Below, one piece after another: positions 1-8,557 of a stretch of DNA of 64,000 bases. Each line of letters begins with the position of its first letter. The stretch's first letter is position 1. A program made the position numbers and the translations under genes. Under the pieces are notes generated by a model. It made no database searches and was not told the DNA's origin. It saw nothing but the letters and a program-made list of their open reading frames with translations. This DNA is from Acetobacteraceae bacterium (GTDB taxonomy: Bacteria; Pseudomonadota; Alphaproteobacteria; Acetobacterales; Acetobacteraceae), in the NCBI GenBank assembly GCA_027482245.1, contig JAIXWG010000070.1, positions 59,159 through 123,158 on the forward strand, given 5' to 3'.

Positions 1-566
1 GCGCCGTGGCGGCGATGCAGCTCCAGGAAGTCGTAGGACTGCAGCAGCATGTAGTTGAATTCGAGGAAGCTCAGCGGCTGCTCCCGCTCCAGCCGCAGGC
101 GCACGCTGTCCATCGTCAGCATGCGGTTGACGCTGAAGTGGCGGCCGATGTCGCGGAGGAAGGGGATGTAGCGCAGCTCGTCCAGCCATTCGGCATTGTC
201 GAGCATCAGCGCGCCGGCGTTGAAGTCCAGCAGCGCCTCGAAGGTCCGGCGGATGCCGACCTTGTTGGTGGCGATGACCTCATCCGTCAGCAGCTGCCGG
301 GCGTCATCCTTGCCGGAGGGGTCGCCGACCTTCGTGGTGCCGCCGCCGATCAGCGCGATGGGCTTGCCGCCGGTCTTCTGCAGCAGGCGCAGCAGCATGG
401 TCGGCATGAGGTGCCCGACATGCAGGCTGTCCGCCGTGCAGTCATAGCCGATATAGGCGGTGAGACCCCCCTTGTTCAGCGCGGCATCCAGCTCCGCCTC
501 GTCCGAGGTCTGGTGGATGTAGCCGCGTTCCTTGGCGATGCGCAGGAAGTCGCTGGTGGTGCTCAT
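1..566 (-). CDS. tyrS: Tyrosyl-tRNA synthetase, N-terminal part (runs off the window)
   Basis: Class I aminoacyl-tRNA synthetase that charges tRNA-Tyr in the cytoplasm. Translating the minus strand from the ATG at 566 gives about 188 residues and the frame stays open to base 1, so the C-terminal half lies outside the window. Visible family features are a Tyr-binding segment IGYDCTADSLHVGHL with the HIGH-like HVGH, a GGGTTKVGDPSGKD stretch, and a later LEFNYMLLQSYDF segment, all typical of TyrS. The gene is divergent from anmK with 62 bases between the two start codons, so promoters for both must sit in that short gap. The product call is firm; only the missing end is unknown. Confidence 0.93.
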   Translation of the reverse strand, partial: MSTTSDFLRIAKERGYIHQTSDEAELDAALNKGGLTAYIGYDCTADSLHVGHLMPTMLLRLLQKTGGKPIALIGGGTTKVGDPSGKDDARQLLTDEVIATNKVGIRRTFEALLDFNAGALMLDNAEWLDELRYIPFLRDIGRHFSVNRMLTMDSVRLRLEREQPLSFLEFNYMLLQSYDFLELHRRHG

Positions 567-628
567 GGGGGTCCGTCATCGGCTGCCCGGGTCTTTCCCG
601 GCGGCGCGCGGCGTAGCACGTTGGGGGG

Positions 629-1726
629 ATGCTGCGAACCATAGGGCTGATGAGCGGGACCTCCCTCGACGGGGTGGATGCCGCCTGGGTGGAGACGGAC
701 GGGGAGGCGATCGGGCGATTGGGCCCGGTGCTGACGCTGCCCTACGACCCGGCGCTGCGCCGCGACCTGCGCCAGCTGCTGGACCGGGCGCCGGGGCTGG
801 GGGCGGAGGATCCCTTCCTGCAGGATTGCGTGGCGCGGCTGACGGACCGGCATGTGGAGGCGGTGCGCGCCATCGGCTGGCCCGCGGATGTCATCGGCTT
901 CCACGGCCAGACCATCCTGCACCGCCCCGCCCGCCCCGGCACGAATGCCGCCGGCTTCACCTGGCAGGTGGGCGACGCGCAGCGCCTGGCGCGGGAGACG
1001 GGGATGACCGTCGCCCATGATTTCCGCAGTGCCGATGTCGCGGCGGGCGGGCAGGGGGCGCCGCTGGTGCCGGTGGTGCATGCCGCCATGGCGCGGGACC
1101 TGCCGAAGCCGCTGGCGGTGCTGAACCTCGGTGGTGTGGCCAACGTCACCTGGATCGGCGCGGACGGCACGCTGGTGGCCTTCGACACCGGCCCGGCCAA
1201 TGGGCCGCTGGATGATTGGCTGCGGCTGCACACCGGGGAGGCCTTCGACCGTGACGGCAGGCTGGCGCTGGCCGGCCAGGTCGATGGCGGGGTGATGGCG
1301 CATATGCTGGACCACCCCTGGCTGCTGGCGCCGCCGCCGAAATCGCTGGACCGCCTCGATTTCGATCGCGCGCTGCGGGAGGCAGGGGCAGGCGCGCTCT
1401 CGCCCGCCGACGGCGCGGCGACGCTGGTGGCCTTCGCGGCGGTCTGCGTGGCCGCCGCCGCCCGGCACTTCCCGGAGCCGCCGGTGCAGTGGCTGGTCGC
1501 CGGGGGCGGGCGGCGTAACCCCGCCATGATGCGCGCCCTCAATGCCGCGCTGGCGGAACCGGTGCGGGCCGTGGAGGTCGCGGGCTGGAACGGCGATGCG
1601 CTGGAGGCCCAGGCCTTCGGCGTGCTGGCGGCCCGGGTCTGGCGCGGCCTGCCGCTGACCTTCCCGGGCACCACCGGCGCACCGCATCCGCTGCCCGGCG
1701 GGCGGCTGGTGGGATCGCTGCTGTAG
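629..1726 (+). CDS. anmK: Anhydro-N-acetylmuramic acid kinase
   Basis: Cytoplasmic kinase of murein recycling. It opens the 1,6-anhydro ring of anhydro-MurNAc and phosphorylates it to MurNAc-6-phosphate. The 365-residue protein has the normal family length. It carries the N-terminal phosphate loop MSGTSLDG at residues 8-15, an FHGQT segment, the FDTGPAN motif in the middle and a GGGRRNP segment in the C-terminal half, as in the ASKHA-fold AnmK family. The ATG at 629 places the phosphate loop close to the N-terminus, as usual. It is divergent from tyrS, an arrangement common in alphaproteobacteria (from memory), and ends just before a strong bidirectional hairpin shared with the convergent hydrolase gene. 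Confidence 0.95.
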   Translation: MLRTIGLMSGTSLDGVDAAWVETDGEAIGRLGPVLTLPYDPALRRDLRQLLDRAPGLGAEDPFLQDCVARLTDRHVEAVRAIGWPADVIGFHGQTILHRPARPGTNAAGFTWQVGDAQRLARETGMTVAHDFRSADVAAGGQGAPLVPVVHAAMARDLPKPLAVLNLGGVANVTWIGADGTLVAFDTGPANGPLDDWLRLHTGEAFDRDGRLALAGQVDGGVMAHMLDHPWLLAPPPKSLDRLDFDRALREAGAGALSPADGAATLVAFAAVCVAAAARHFPEPPVQWLVAGGGRRNPAMMRALNAALAEPVRAVEVAGWNGDALEAQAFGVLAARVWRGLPLTFPGTTGAPHPLPGGRLVGSLL

Positions 1727-1733
1727 AACGCGA

Positions 1734-1762
1734 AACGGCGCGCGGGGGTGCCGCGCGCCGTT
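1734..1762. terminator. Bidirectional hairpin between convergent genes
   Basis: A perfect 12-bp inverted repeat (AACGGCGCGCGG and its complement) with a 5-base loop lies between the converging ends of anmK and the alpha/beta hydrolase gene. There is no T-tract, so it is a likely but not canonical intrinsic terminator serving both strands. Confidence 0.6.
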
Positions 1763-1788
1763 CCGATGGCCCTGGCCGGATGGTGCGG

Positions 1789-2457
1789 TCAGTCGGCCGC
1801 GAGCGCCATGCGGCCGCGGTTCAGCACGCCCATCACATGGTCTTCCGCCGCATCCGCGACCTGCTCGGCCTGGGGCGGGGTGAAGATGTGGCCGGCGCCG
1901 GGCATCACGCGGTAGTCGATGCGGATTCCCTTCTGGGTATTCAGCTTGTCCACAAGCTTGCGCACGCTGCTTTCCGGCACGAGCTCGTCATCCGCGCCAT
2001 GCAGCATCAGGCCGTTGCACGGGCAGGGGGCGAGGAAGCCGAAATCGTAGTGGCTGGCGGGGGCGGAGACGCTGACGAAGCCGCCCATCTCCGGGCGCCG
2101 CATCAGCAGCTGCATGCCGACATAGGACCCGAAGGAATAGCCCGCGACCCAGAGGGAGGAGGCATTCGGGTTCACGGCCTGCAGGAAGTCCAGCGCCGCC
2201 GCGGCGTCCGAGATCTCCCCGATGCCGCCGTCATAGCGGCCCTGGCTGCGGCCGACGCCACGGAAGTTGAAGCGCAGGGTGGAAAACCCCATCGCCTGGA
2301 AACGCTGGTACAGGGCATGAACGATCCGGTTGTTCATGGTCCCGCCATGCAGCGGGTGCGGGTGCAGGATCAGCGCGACCGGCGCATGGGCCTGCTTCGC
2401 ATGGTGATAACGACCCTCGAGCCGGCCGTCAGGGCCGGCGAACATGACTTCGGGCAT
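1789..2457 (-). CDS. Alpha/beta hydrolase of the dienelactone hydrolase-like type
   Basis: A 222-residue cytoplasmic alpha/beta hydrolase. The nucleophile elbow is GYSFG with Ser108. Asp and His of the likely triad are in the HGADDELVP and GAGHIF segments. An HPHPLHGG stretch near the N-terminus supplies the oxyanion region. No signal peptide is present. The substrate is unknown. It stands upstream of and divergent from the iscR operon; I recall this neighbour order in related alphaproteobacteria, but no sequence feature links it to Fe-S chemistry. The family is certain; the reaction is not. Confidence 0.85.
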   Translation of the reverse strand: MPEVMFAGPDGRLEGRYHHAKQAHAPVALILHPHPLHGGTMNNRIVHALYQRFQAMGFSTLRFNFRGVGRSQGRYDGGIGEISDAAAALDFLQAVNPNASSLWVAGYSFGSYVGMQLLMRRPEMGGFVSVSAPASHYDFGFLAPCPCNGLMLHGADDELVPESSVRKLVDKLNTQKGIRIDYRVMPGAGHIFTPPQAEQVADAAEDHVMGVLNRGRMALAAD

Positions 2458-2982
2458 CGTTCCTTCGATCCAGTCCGTGTTGGGCGTGCGATGGGACGGG
2501 CCTCAGCCCAACCCGTCCATCGCGCACCATGACCGGGGGCGGGGCTGCGCATGCGCCCGCCACCTGGCCGTTTGGGAAGCCACCCGCGCCGCCGCCGCGG
2601 CACGCCTCAGGCACGATCCAGGGCCAGACCTGATCGTTCGGCGTTCCCGCCCCTTCTGGGCCCAACCCCGTTTGTTGACGGCGCTGGTCGGGAACAATAG
2701 CCTCGTGATGGCGACGGGTCGTCGCGGTCATCCGGCTCCGGTCTTGGCTCTGGTGGGCGCGGCTGGCCCGCGCCCGAGGGCACCCCAGGGCGGGCTCCCG
2801 AGCCCCAGGGTGGCTGCAATATAGGTGAGGCGCGGGCAGGTTTCATATCGGATTCATGGCATGGCCCGCATGTTCCTGCGTCTGAGGCGCCCCCTCCCGG
2901 CTCACGTTCCGGACAGTGGACGGAATCACTCGCCCCCAGGGGGATTTGCCGTGCGCGGGAACACGTTGGGCGGGAGTGCACG
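2458..2982. promoter_or_regulatory. Intergenic region upstream of iscR
   Basis: This 525-base gap separates the divergent hydrolase and iscR genes and must contain both promoters. I see no credible coding sequence, RNA gene or clear IscR-type operator in it. IscR autoregulation is expected from the family but cannot be shown here. Confidence 0.4.
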
Positions 2983-3450
2983 ATGAGACTCTCCACCCGG
3001 GGCCGCTACGCCGTGATGGCGATGGTGGAGCTTGCGGCGCGGGACGACTCGGCCCTGCCGGAGGGCAAGGCGACGCGCGGGCAGGTCAGCCTGGCGGAGA
3101 TCGCCCAGGCTCAGCACCTCTCGCTCGCCTACCTCGAACAATTGTTCGGCCCCCTGCGCCGGGCCGGCCTCGTCGTCTCCACCCGCGGCCCCGGCGGCGG
3201 CTACCGGCTGGCGCGGGCGGCCAGTGACATCTCCATCGCCGCGATCGTCGAGGCGGTGGACGAGCCGATCCACGCCACCCGCTGCGACGAGGGCGGGCCG
3301 GGCTGCCTGGCCGGGCAGCGCTGCCTGACGCATGACCTCTGGTCCGAACTCGGCGACCAGATCCGGCTGTTCCTGGACGGGGTGACGCTGGCGGATGTGA
3401 TCGGGGGCCGCGTGCTCGGCCGTGCCACGGCGCCGACGGCGGTGCCCTAG
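2983..3450 (+). CDS. iscR: Rrf2-family Fe-S regulator IscR
   Basis: A 155-residue DNA-binding regulator with an N-terminal winged helix (STRGRYAVMAM at the start, then LAEIAQAQHLSLAYLEQLF and GPGGGYRLA). Residues C101, C108 and C114 with nearby H117 match the C-x6-C-x5-C cluster-ligand layout of IscR, so it probably senses Fe-S status through a [2Fe-2S] cluster. The ATG at 2983 gives the canonical MRLSTRGRYA N-terminus. It heads the operon of two cysteine desulfurases, ferredoxin, TenA and MnmA and probably autoregulates it. No scaffold (IscU/SufU) or A-type carrier gene follows, unlike classical isc operons. Confidence 0.92.
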   Translation: MRLSTRGRYAVMAMVELAARDDSALPEGKATRGQVSLAEIAQAQHLSLAYLEQLFGPLRRAGLVVSTRGPGGGYRLARAASDISIAAIVEAVDEPIHATRCDEGGPGCLAGQRCLTHDLWSELGDQIRLFLDGVTLADVIGGRVLGRATAPTAVP

Positions 3451-3457
3451 GCCGGCC

Positions 3458-4546
3458 ATGGCCCTCTACCTGGACGCGAATGCGACGGAGCCCCTGCGCC
3501 CGGAAGCGCGGGCGGCCGTGCTGTGCGCGCTCGACCTGGTGGGCAACCCGTCCTCGGTCCATGGCGCGGGGCGCGCCGCACGCCGGCTGCTGGAAACGGC
3601 GCGGGAACAGGTGGCCGCGCGCTTCGGGGCCAGCCCGGCGGAGGTGGTCTTCACCAGCGGGGGGACGGAGGCGAATGCGCTCGCCATCGCCGCGCTGGGG
3701 CGCGGCCGGCGGGTGCTGGTGGGCGCGACCGAACACCCCGCGGTGCTGGCCGCGGCGCCCGGCGCCACGGTGCTGCCGGTGCTGCTCGACGGCAGGCTGG
3801 ACCTGCGCGCGCTGGAAGCGGCCCTGGCCGAGGGGCCGCCCGCGCTGGTCTGCCTGATGGCGGCCAACAACGAGACCGGCGTGCTGCATCCGCTGGCGGA
3901 AGCCGCCGCGCTCTGCCGGGCGCAGGGCGCCTGGCTGCATGTCGATGGCGTGCAGGCGGCGGGGCGGGTGCCGCTGGTGCTCGGCCCGGCGGACAGCCTG
4001 GCGATCTCCGGCCACAAGCTTGGCGGTCCCAAGGGGGCGGGGGCGCTGCTGCTGCGGCCGGGGCTCGACCTGCCGGCGCTGATCGCGGGCGGCGGGCAGG
4101 AACGCGGAAGGCGCGGGGGCACGGAGGCGCTGCCCGCCATCGCCGGCCTGGGTGCCGCGGCCGAGGCCGCCGACCCCACCGCGGCCGCGCGGCTGGCCGC
4201 TCTGCGGGACGCGATCGAGGCCGGCGCCGGCGCCCAGGTGGCGGGCGCGGGCGCGGCCCGGCTGCCCAACACCACCAGCCTGGTACTGCCCGGCATCCCG
4301 GCGGAGACGCAGGTGATCGCGCTGGACCTGGCGGGCGTGCAGGTCTCCGCGGGGTCCGCCTGTTCCTCCGGCAAGGTGAAGGCCAGCCATGTGCTGGCGG
4401 CGATGGGGCTGGGGGAGGCGGCGGGATCGGCCATCCGCGTGTCCCTGCCCTGGGATGCGGCGCCGGATGCGGCGGAGCGTTTCCTTGAGGCGTGGTCCGC
4501 CATGCGCGGCCGCCTCTCGCGCAAGGGCCTGGCAGCCGCCACATAG
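3458..4546 (+). CDS. Cysteine desulfurase, NifS/IscS family (first copy)
   Basis: PLP-dependent class V aminotransferase-fold enzyme that takes sulfur from L-cysteine as an enzyme persulfide. The 362-residue protein has TEHP (H93), the PLP lysine K187 in SGHKLGGPKG, and the sulfur-accepting C302 in SAGSACSSGK. The ATG at 3458 is chosen because it gives MALYLDANATEPL, the standard family start; a further-upstream ATG would overlap iscR. The shorter, divergent sequence (SSV instead of EH-containing context near residue 33) sets it apart from the IscS-like copy directly downstream. Two adjacent desulfurases in one operon suggest a division of labour or a non-equivalent pair, perhaps with different acceptors. 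Confidence 0.9.
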   Translation: MALYLDANATEPLRPEARAAVLCALDLVGNPSSVHGAGRAARRLLETAREQVAARFGASPAEVVFTSGGTEANALAIAALGRGRRVLVGATEHPAVLAAAPGATVLPVLLDGRLDLRALEAALAEGPPALVCLMAANNETGVLHPLAEAAALCRAQGAWLHVDGVQAAGRVPLVLGPADSLAISGHKLGGPKGAGALLLRPGLDLPALIAGGGQERGRRGGTEALPAIAGLGAAAEAADPTAAARLAALRDAIEAGAGAQVAGAGAARLPNTTSLVLPGIPAETQVIALDLAGVQVSAGSACSSGKVKASHVLAAMGLGEAAGSAIRVSLPWDAAPDAAERFLEAWSAMRGRLSRKGLAAAT

Positions 4547-4554
4547 GGGGTGCG

Positions 4555-5796
4555 ATGACTCGTCCGAACCGCCCCATCTACCTCGACAACCACGCCACCA
4601 CGCCGGTCGATCCGCGCGTGCTGGCCGCCATGCGGCCGTGGTGGGAGGAGAATTTCGCCAATCCCGGCTCCGTCGAGCATGCGATGGGGCAGGCGGCGGA
4701 AGCGGCGGTGGAGGCGGCGCGCGGCCATGTCGCGGCGCTGATCGGGGCGGACCCTGCGGAAATCCTGTTCACCTCCGGCGCCACGGAGGCCAACAACCTC
4801 GCCATCAAGGGCGCGGCGCGCTTCGCCAGGGCGCAGGGGACGGAGCGGCTGCGTATCGTCACGTTGGTGACCGAGCACAAATGCGTCCTGGAGAGCGTGA
4901 AGGATTTGGCGGCGGACGGTTTCGAGCCCGTGCTGCTGCCGGTCGGGCCGGACGGGCTGCTCGACCCTGCCCTGCTGGACCGCACGCTGGCGGAGGCGCC
5001 GACGCTGCTCGTCTCCGTCATGGCGGTAAACAACGAGATCGGCGTGGCGCAGGACCTGGCCGCGATCGGGGAGGTCGCGAAGCGTCACGGCGCGCTGTTC
5101 CACACCGATGCGGCGCAGGCGGCGGGGCGCATTGCGATCGATGTGCAGGCGGTCCGCGCGGACCTGGTCAGCCTGTCCGGCCACAAGGTCTACGGCCCCA
5201 AGGGCATCGGGGCGCTCTACGTCCGCCGCCGGCCGCGGGTTCGCTTGGCGCCGCTGTTCTCGGGCGGCGGGCAGGAGAGGGGGCTGCGGTCGGGCACCCT
5301 GCCGGCGCCGCTGATCGTGGGCTTCGGCGAGGCCTGCCGGATCGCGGCGCTGGAAGGCACGCTCGATTCAGGGCGCATTGCCGGGCAGCGGGACCGGTTC
5401 CTCGCCACGCTGTCGGCGGCCGTGCCGGGGGTGGCGGTGAACGGGACCATGGCGAGCCGGGTGGCGGGCAACCTCTCCCTCAGCTTCCCCGGCGGCGTCA
5501 CGGCCCAGGCCATCATGGCGGCGGCGCCGGAGGTCTGCGTCTCCACCGGTTCGGCCTGTTCCTCGGCGGAGGTCGAGCCCTCCTATGTGTTGAAGGCGCT
5601 GGGGCTGGAGGAGGCACGGGCGCGTTCCACCTTGCGCATCGGCATCGGTCGCTTTACGTCGCCCGCAGACGTGGACCTAGCGGCAAGGGCGCTCGCCGGC
5701 GCCTGGCAATGGGCCATGCAATCGATCGACGCAACCGAATCACCGGACAAGCTGGCGGCCGAGCGGAACCCCCGCCCGGCGAGCGCGGCGGAATAA
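4555..5796 (+). CDS. iscS: Cysteine desulfurase IscS-like (second copy)
   Basis: A 413-residue PLP enzyme supplying persulfide sulfur. The start MTRPNRPIYLDNHATTPVD is typical of IscS. H108 is in TEHKC, the PLP lysine is K211 in SGHKVYGPKG, and the mobile-loop nucleophile is C335 in STGSACSSAEVEPSYVL, the longer IscS-type loop. The ATG at 4555 lies 8 bases after the preceding desulfurase gene and is preferred over an upstream in-frame ATG inside that gene. With ferredoxin and MnmA downstream, the likely sulfur acceptor is the tRNA thiolation pathway as well as Fe-S assembly. The family is firm; the physiological acceptor is inferred. Confidence 0.92.
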   Translation: MTRPNRPIYLDNHATTPVDPRVLAAMRPWWEENFANPGSVEHAMGQAAEAAVEAARGHVAALIGADPAEILFTSGATEANNLAIKGAARFARAQGTERLRIVTLVTEHKCVLESVKDLAADGFEPVLLPVGPDGLLDPALLDRTLAEAPTLLVSVMAVNNEIGVAQDLAAIGEVAKRHGALFHTDAAQAAGRIAIDVQAVRADLVSLSGHKVYGPKGIGALYVRRRPRVRLAPLFSGGGQERGLRSGTLPAPLIVGFGEACRIAALEGTLDSGRIAGQRDRFLATLSAAVPGVAVNGTMASRVAGNLSLSFPGGVTAQAIMAAAPEVCVSTGSACSSAEVEPSYVLKALGLEEARARSTLRIGIGRFTSPADVDLAARALAGAWQWAMQSIDATESPDKLAAERNPRPASAAE

Positions 5797-5805
5797 GGGC
5801 CTGAC

Positions 5806-6135
5806 ATGCCGAAGATGACCTTCATCGAGCGCGACGGGAACAGGAAAGAGGTGGAAGCCCCCCTCGGCCTGTCGGTGCTGGAGATCGCGCACAAGCACGG
5901 CGTGGACATCGAGGGCGCCTGCGAGGGCAGCCTCGCCTGCTCCACCTGCCACGTGATCGTGGACGGGTCCTGGTACGGCAAGCTGGCCGAGGCGACCGAG
6001 GATGAGGAAGACATGCTCGACCTCGCCTTCGACCTGCAGGAGACGAGCCGGCTCGGCTGCCAGATCATCATGACCGATGCGCTGGACGGGCTGGTGGTGA
6101 AGCTGCCGGCCGGCACGCGCAACGCCGGCGGCTGA
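5806..6135 (+). CDS. fdx: Adrenodoxin-type [2Fe-2S] ferredoxin
   Basis: A 109-residue soluble electron carrier. Cluster ligands C39, C45, C48 and C85 follow the C-x5-C-x2-C...C pattern of Isc-type/vertebrate-type ferredoxins, in the segment GACEGSLACSTCHV. In Isc systems this protein supplies electrons for cluster assembly. It begins 9 bases after the IscS-like gene and is followed 15 bases later by tenA, so all are likely on one transcript. It is normal in length with no signal peptide. Confidence 0.93.
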   Translation: MPKMTFIERDGNRKEVEAPLGLSVLEIAHKHGVDIEGACEGSLACSTCHVIVDGSWYGKLAEATEDEEDMLDLAFDLQETSRLGCQIIMTDALDGLVVKLPAGTRNAGG

Positions 6136-6150
6136 GGGCAGGGGCCGACC

Positions 6151-6861
6151 ATGAGCACCCCGGCGTGGATCCCCGCTGGGGAGAGCGACTTCGGCCGTGA
6201 GGGCGGGCTGTATCGCCGCCTTCGCGATGGCTGTGCGCAGGAATGGGTGGCCTATACCTGGCATCCCTTCGTGCAGGGCCTGTCGGACGGCACGCTGCCG
6301 CTGGCGGCCTTCCGCACCTACCTGATCCAGGACTACCTGTTCCTGATCCATTTCGCGCGCGCCAAGGCGCTGGCCGTCTTCAAGGCGGAGAGCATCGAGG
6401 CGATGCGCGACAAGACCGCCTCCATCAGCGCCATCCTGGCCGAGACCTCCCTGCACCTGACCTATTGCGCGGAATGGGGCATCCCCGAGGCCGTGGTGCG
6501 CGCGACGCCCGAGAGCGCGGAGACCGTCAGCTACACGCGCTACGTGATCGACCGCGGCCTGGCCGGGGACATCCTGGACCTGGAAGTGGCGCTGGCCCCC
6601 TGCACGGTGGGCTATGCGGAGGTCGCGCTGCGCATCCTGGCGGATCCGAACCGGCGAACGGGCGAAAATCCTTACCAGTCCTGGATCGACAGCTACGGAT
6701 CGGCTTCCTACCAGGCGATGGCGCGGGCCGCCGCGGCGCGGATCGATGCGCTGGGTGACAGCCATGGCGGGGAGGCGCGCTTCCGCAGCCTGTCCGCCAC
6801 CTTCTCCGAGGCCGCGCGCCTGGAAGCCCGCTTCTGGCAGCAGGGCCTGGACGCGGCCTGA
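6151..6861 (+). CDS. tenA: TenA-family thiaminase II / aminopyrimidine aminohydrolase
   Basis: A 236-residue all-helical TenA/HO-fold protein. TenA enzymes hydrolyse degraded thiamine (aminopyrimidine) to hydroxymethylpyrimidine for salvage. C151 in the ALAPCTVGY segment sits where the catalytic cysteine of TenA is found. The WHPFVQGLSDGTLP and YLIQDYLFL segments near the N-terminus and the C-terminal EARFW are family hallmarks. The gene ends one base into the start codon of mnmA (stop and start share an A/T boundary at 6859-6863), so the two are translationally coupled. Its position between ferredoxin and mnmA is unusual, because no other thiamine gene is nearby. Confidence 0.88.
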   Translation: MSTPAWIPAGESDFGREGGLYRRLRDGCAQEWVAYTWHPFVQGLSDGTLPLAAFRTYLIQDYLFLIHFARAKALAVFKAESIEAMRDKTASISAILAETSLHLTYCAEWGIPEAVVRATPESAETVSYTRYVIDRGLAGDILDLEVALAPCTVGYAEVALRILADPNRRTGENPYQSWIDSYGSASYQAMARAAAARIDALGDSHGGEARFRSLSATFSEAARLEARFWQQGLDAA

Positions 6862-7955
6862 TGCGCATCCTCGTCGCCATGTCCGGGGGCGTGGACAGCA
6901 GCGTGGTCGCCGCGCTGATGAAGGAGGCGGGGCACGAGGTCATCGGCGCCACGCTTCAGCTCTATGACCACGGCGCGGCCGTGCAGAAGAAGGGCGCCTG
7001 CTGCGCGGGGCAGGACATCCATGACGCGCGGCGCGTGGCCGATGCACTCGACATCCCGCACTACGTGCTGGACCGGGAGGCGCGCTTCCGCGCCGCCGTC
7101 ATCGACGATTTCGCCGCCACCTATGCCCGCGGCGAGACGCCGATCCCCTGCGTGCGCTGCAACCAGACCGTGAAGTTCCAGGACCTGGTGGAAATGGCCC
7201 GGGACCTGGGCTGTGAGGCGATGGCCACCGGCCACTACGCCCGCCGCGTGGAAGGGCCGGATGGGGCGGAGTTGCACCGCGCCGTCGATCCCGCGCGCGA
7301 CCAGTCCTACTTCCTGTTCGCCACCACGCGGGACCAGCTGGCATTCGCGCGCTTCCCGCTGGGCGACATGCCGGACAAGGCCGCGGTGCGCGCGGTGGCG
7401 GAGCGGCTTGGCCTGGCCGTGGCGCAGAAGCCGGACAGCCAGGATATCTGCTTCGTGCCGGAAGGCCGCTACGACCGCCTGGTGGCGAAGCTGCGGCCGG
7501 AGACGGCGGAGGGCGGCGAGATCGTTGACCTCTCCGGCCGCGTGCTCGGGCGGCATGACGGCATCGGGCGCTTCACCGTGGGGCAGGGCAGGGGCATCGG
7601 CGTCGGCGGCACGGCGGAGCGGCTCTATGTCGCCGCCATCGATGCGCCCCGCCGGCGCGTCGTCGTCGGGCCCCGCGCGGCCCTGCCGCAGGCGGAGGTG
7701 GTGGCGGGCGAGGTGAACTGGCTCTCCACGCCGCCGGATGGCCCTGTGGCGGTCCAGGTGAAGCTGCGGGGGCGTGAGGCACCGCGTCCGGGTATGCTGC
7801 GCTGGGACCCGGCGCAGGGCCTGCTGCGCGTGACGCTGGAGGAGCCGAACATCGCCGCCCCCGGCCAGGCCTGCGTTGTCTATGACGGCGACCGCGTGCT
7901 GGGCGGCGGCTTCCTGCGCGCGGCGGCGATTGACAGCGAAGGGGCCGCGGCGTAA
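6861..7955 (+). CDS. mnmA: tRNA 2-thiouridylase MnmA
   Basis: ATP-dependent tRNA-specific 2-thiouridylase that thiolates U34 of Lys, Glu and Gln tRNAs using persulfide sulfur. The 364-residue protein has the PP-loop AMSGGVDSSV at residues 6-15, the catalytic C97 in IPCVRCN and the persulfide cysteine C197 in DICFVPEG, as in the family. The last gene of the iscR operon, it overlaps tenA by one base. The operon therefore brings together the sulfur donor (two desulfurases), an electron carrier and a sulfur acceptor enzyme. No TusABCDE relay genes are visible here. Confidence 0.96.
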   Translation: MRILVAMSGGVDSSVVAALMKEAGHEVIGATLQLYDHGAAVQKKGACCAGQDIHDARRVADALDIPHYVLDREARFRAAVIDDFAATYARGETPIPCVRCNQTVKFQDLVEMARDLGCEAMATGHYARRVEGPDGAELHRAVDPARDQSYFLFATTRDQLAFARFPLGDMPDKAAVRAVAERLGLAVAQKPDSQDICFVPEGRYDRLVAKLRPETAEGGEIVDLSGRVLGRHDGIGRFTVGQGRGIGVGGTAERLYVAAIDAPRRRVVVGPRAALPQAEVVAGEVNWLSTPPDGPVAVQVKLRGREAPRPGMLRWDPAQGLLRVTLEEPNIAAPGQACVVYDGDRVLGGGFLRAAAIDSEGAAA

Positions 7956-8001
7956 GTCGCGGGCCCTCGGCGGACGCCTCCTCGGCGCCCGCGACGCTTG
8001 G

Positions 8002-8078
8002 GGCGGCGTAGCTCAGCTGGTTAGAGCACGGCACTCATAATGCCGGGGTCAGCGGTTCAAGTCCGCTCGCCGCTACCA
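8002..8078 (+). tRNA. tRNA-Met (CAT anticodon), elongator type
   Basis: A 77-base cloverleaf with encoded CCA. The acceptor stem GGCGGCG pairs with CGCCGCT (one G-U at the first position). The anticodon stem CGGCA/TGCCG flanks the loop CTCATAA, and the T arm is AGCGG-TTCAAGT-CCGCT. The anticodon stem lacks the three consecutive G-C pairs of initiator tRNA, so it reads as elongator Met. A CAT anticodon could also belong to tRNA-Ile2 (lysidine-modified), which seems less likely from the overall sequence. A transposase remnant and a RiPP island follow downstream. Confidence 0.93.
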
Positions 8079-8128
8079 ACGGTCTTCCTGTATTCCCAAC
8101 GATCGAATTGATCCCCCGGCATGTCTGC

Positions 8129-8154
8129 CCGGTCCGGCGGATTGCGCCGACCGG
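8129..8154. terminator. Hairpin downstream of the tRNA gene
   Basis: A 10-bp stem interrupted by one bulged C (CCGGT-C-CGGCG against CGCCG-ACCGG) with a 5-base loop lies 50 bases after the tRNA. No T-tract follows. It could terminate the tRNA transcript, but GC-rich DNA gives such hairpins by chance. Confidence 0.35.
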
Positions 8155-8316
8155 ACATTGACCGGACGCGTCCCTTTGCCTGCCGCTGTCTGGCGTACGG
8201 ATTGCCCGACAGCGCCGTCCTCGCATCCCTCCGCCCGCGTCACCCCCGCGCCTCCGCCTGCGGGGCCAGGCGCGCGGGGTGGGAGCCGCTCCGGGGGGAC
8301 GGAGGGTTTTCCAGTG

Positions 8317-8557
8317 CAGCTGCGTGACAGCGATCCCGCCATCATGCTCGCCGACAAGGGCGATGACAGCGACCCAATCCGGCATCACCTGCGCGGCCGC
8401 GGCGCCGTCCCGGAGAATCCAACCAGGCGGAACCGCCACGTCCAGTGCAGCGTCAGCCGTCCCCTCGACGCGCTGCGCAGCCGCATCGACTGGCTTCCTC
8501 GGCTTCGCCACCCTGGCCTCAATCCGACTGTGGATCGGGTTCGTCCACGCGACCTAG
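8317..8557 (+). pseudogene. IS5-family transposase C-terminal remnant
   Basis: Broken C-terminal piece of an IS5-family (IS427-like) transposase. From 8317 one frame reads a segment containing DSDPAIMLADKGDDSDPIR and RGAVPENPTRRNRHVQ, which I recognise from the DDE-domain end of these transposases, up to about LRSRI. The reading then continues in another frame with FLGFATLASIRLWIGFVHAT, the usual C-terminus, after loss of about 20 residues. Start, first two thirds and any left terminal repeat are absent, so it cannot be active. Its TAG stop (8555-8557) overlaps the stop of the convergent methyltransferase gene by two bases, so the old insertion end abuts that gene. Confidence 0.82.

Noticed and set aside
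6136..6150. TPP riboswitch upstream of tenA
   Set aside because: The gap from the ferredoxin gene is 15 bases, too short to hold one, and no such structure is seen elsewhere in the operon.
8035..8511. A long minus-strand open frame overlapping the tRNA gene
   Set aside because: Its C-terminal part is only the reverse of the tRNA, a well-known false call, and the rest is the reverse of transposase debris.
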